NCBI RefSeq assembly: GCF_034927245.1
Contig: NZ_JAYFQK010000053.1
Coordinates: 1-13,112 of the forward strand
Source of the DNA: Desulfitobacterium_A sp034927245
GTDB taxonomy: Bacteria; Bacillota; Desulfitobacteriia; Desulfitobacteriales; Desulfitobacteriaceae
Length of the DNA: 13,112 bases
Direction: 5' to 3'
Shown here: piece after piece, positions 13,110-13,112 of the stretch
How the letters are laid out: every line of letters begins with the position of its first letter
Position numbering within the stretch: position 1 is the first letter of the stretch
The notes under the pieces: model-generated
What the model was told of the DNA's origin: nothing
The model's input: only the letters and a program-made list of their open reading frames with translations
Databases searched by the model: none
Position numbers and translations under genes: made by a program

Positions 13110-13112
13110 CAG

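Overview
This window looks like the chromosome of an anaerobic, menaquinone-respiring low-GC Firmicute of the Desulfitobacterium/Desulfosporosinus (Peptococcales) type. The evidence is an AT-rich background, Gram-positive style Shine-Dalgarno sequences (AGGAGG variants), sigma-A type promoters, a CRP/FNR regulator of the CprK kind, a two-subunit long-chain prenyl diphosphate synthase, and a Tat-dependent NrfC/NrfD-type redox module. The genus is an inference from gene content; no marker gene fixes it.

Left edge (1-325): the right end of an IS200/IS605-type element. A run of hairpins resembling a TnpB omega-RNA scaffold ends in a perfect 9-bp palindrome at 112-132. It abuts the in-frame 3' remnant of an SLC13-type anion permease, which the insertion seems to have cut. 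Region 2 (370-3294): a terminator, a CRP/FNR-family regulator, then a TTG-started PAPS-independent aryl-sulfate sulfotransferase without a signal peptide, closed by a long terminator. Region 3 (3300-5500): a 70-aa orphan gene with a near-consensus promoter, convergent with a UbiB/AarF-type kinase across a shared hairpin. A 95-aa single-span membrane protein (YqjD/DUF883-like) is divergent from the kinase. Region 4 (5632-6208): speD (S-adenosylmethionine decarboxylase) with a strong extended -10 promoter and a three-codon upstream ORF that overlaps its start codon.

Region 5 (6245-9524): four genes on one strand. First is a prenyl-synthase-fold protein that has lost both Asp-rich motifs, a candidate HepS-like small subunit. 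Then come tatC, tatA and a catalytic HepT-like polyprenyl diphosphate synthase, closed by a 16-bp perfect terminator stem. Region 6 (9615-11429): a Tat-signal, four-cluster ferredoxin subunit and an 8-helix NrfD-type membrane subunit. No molybdopterin or haem catalytic subunit is visible. Region 7 (11457-13109): a complete IS4-family insertion sequence starting only 27 nt after nrfD, so any catalytic subunit of the module would lie beyond the window.

The second half is coherent as one physiological theme: making the quinone side chain (HepS-like plus HepT), exporting folded redox proteins (TatA/TatC), and a Tat-exported iron-sulfur subunit coupled to the quinone pool through NrfD. I see no tRNA, rRNA, CRISPR array or phage genes. 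No stretch over 300 bases lacks a gene; the longest gap, 9464-9723, holds a terminator and an AT-rich promoter region.
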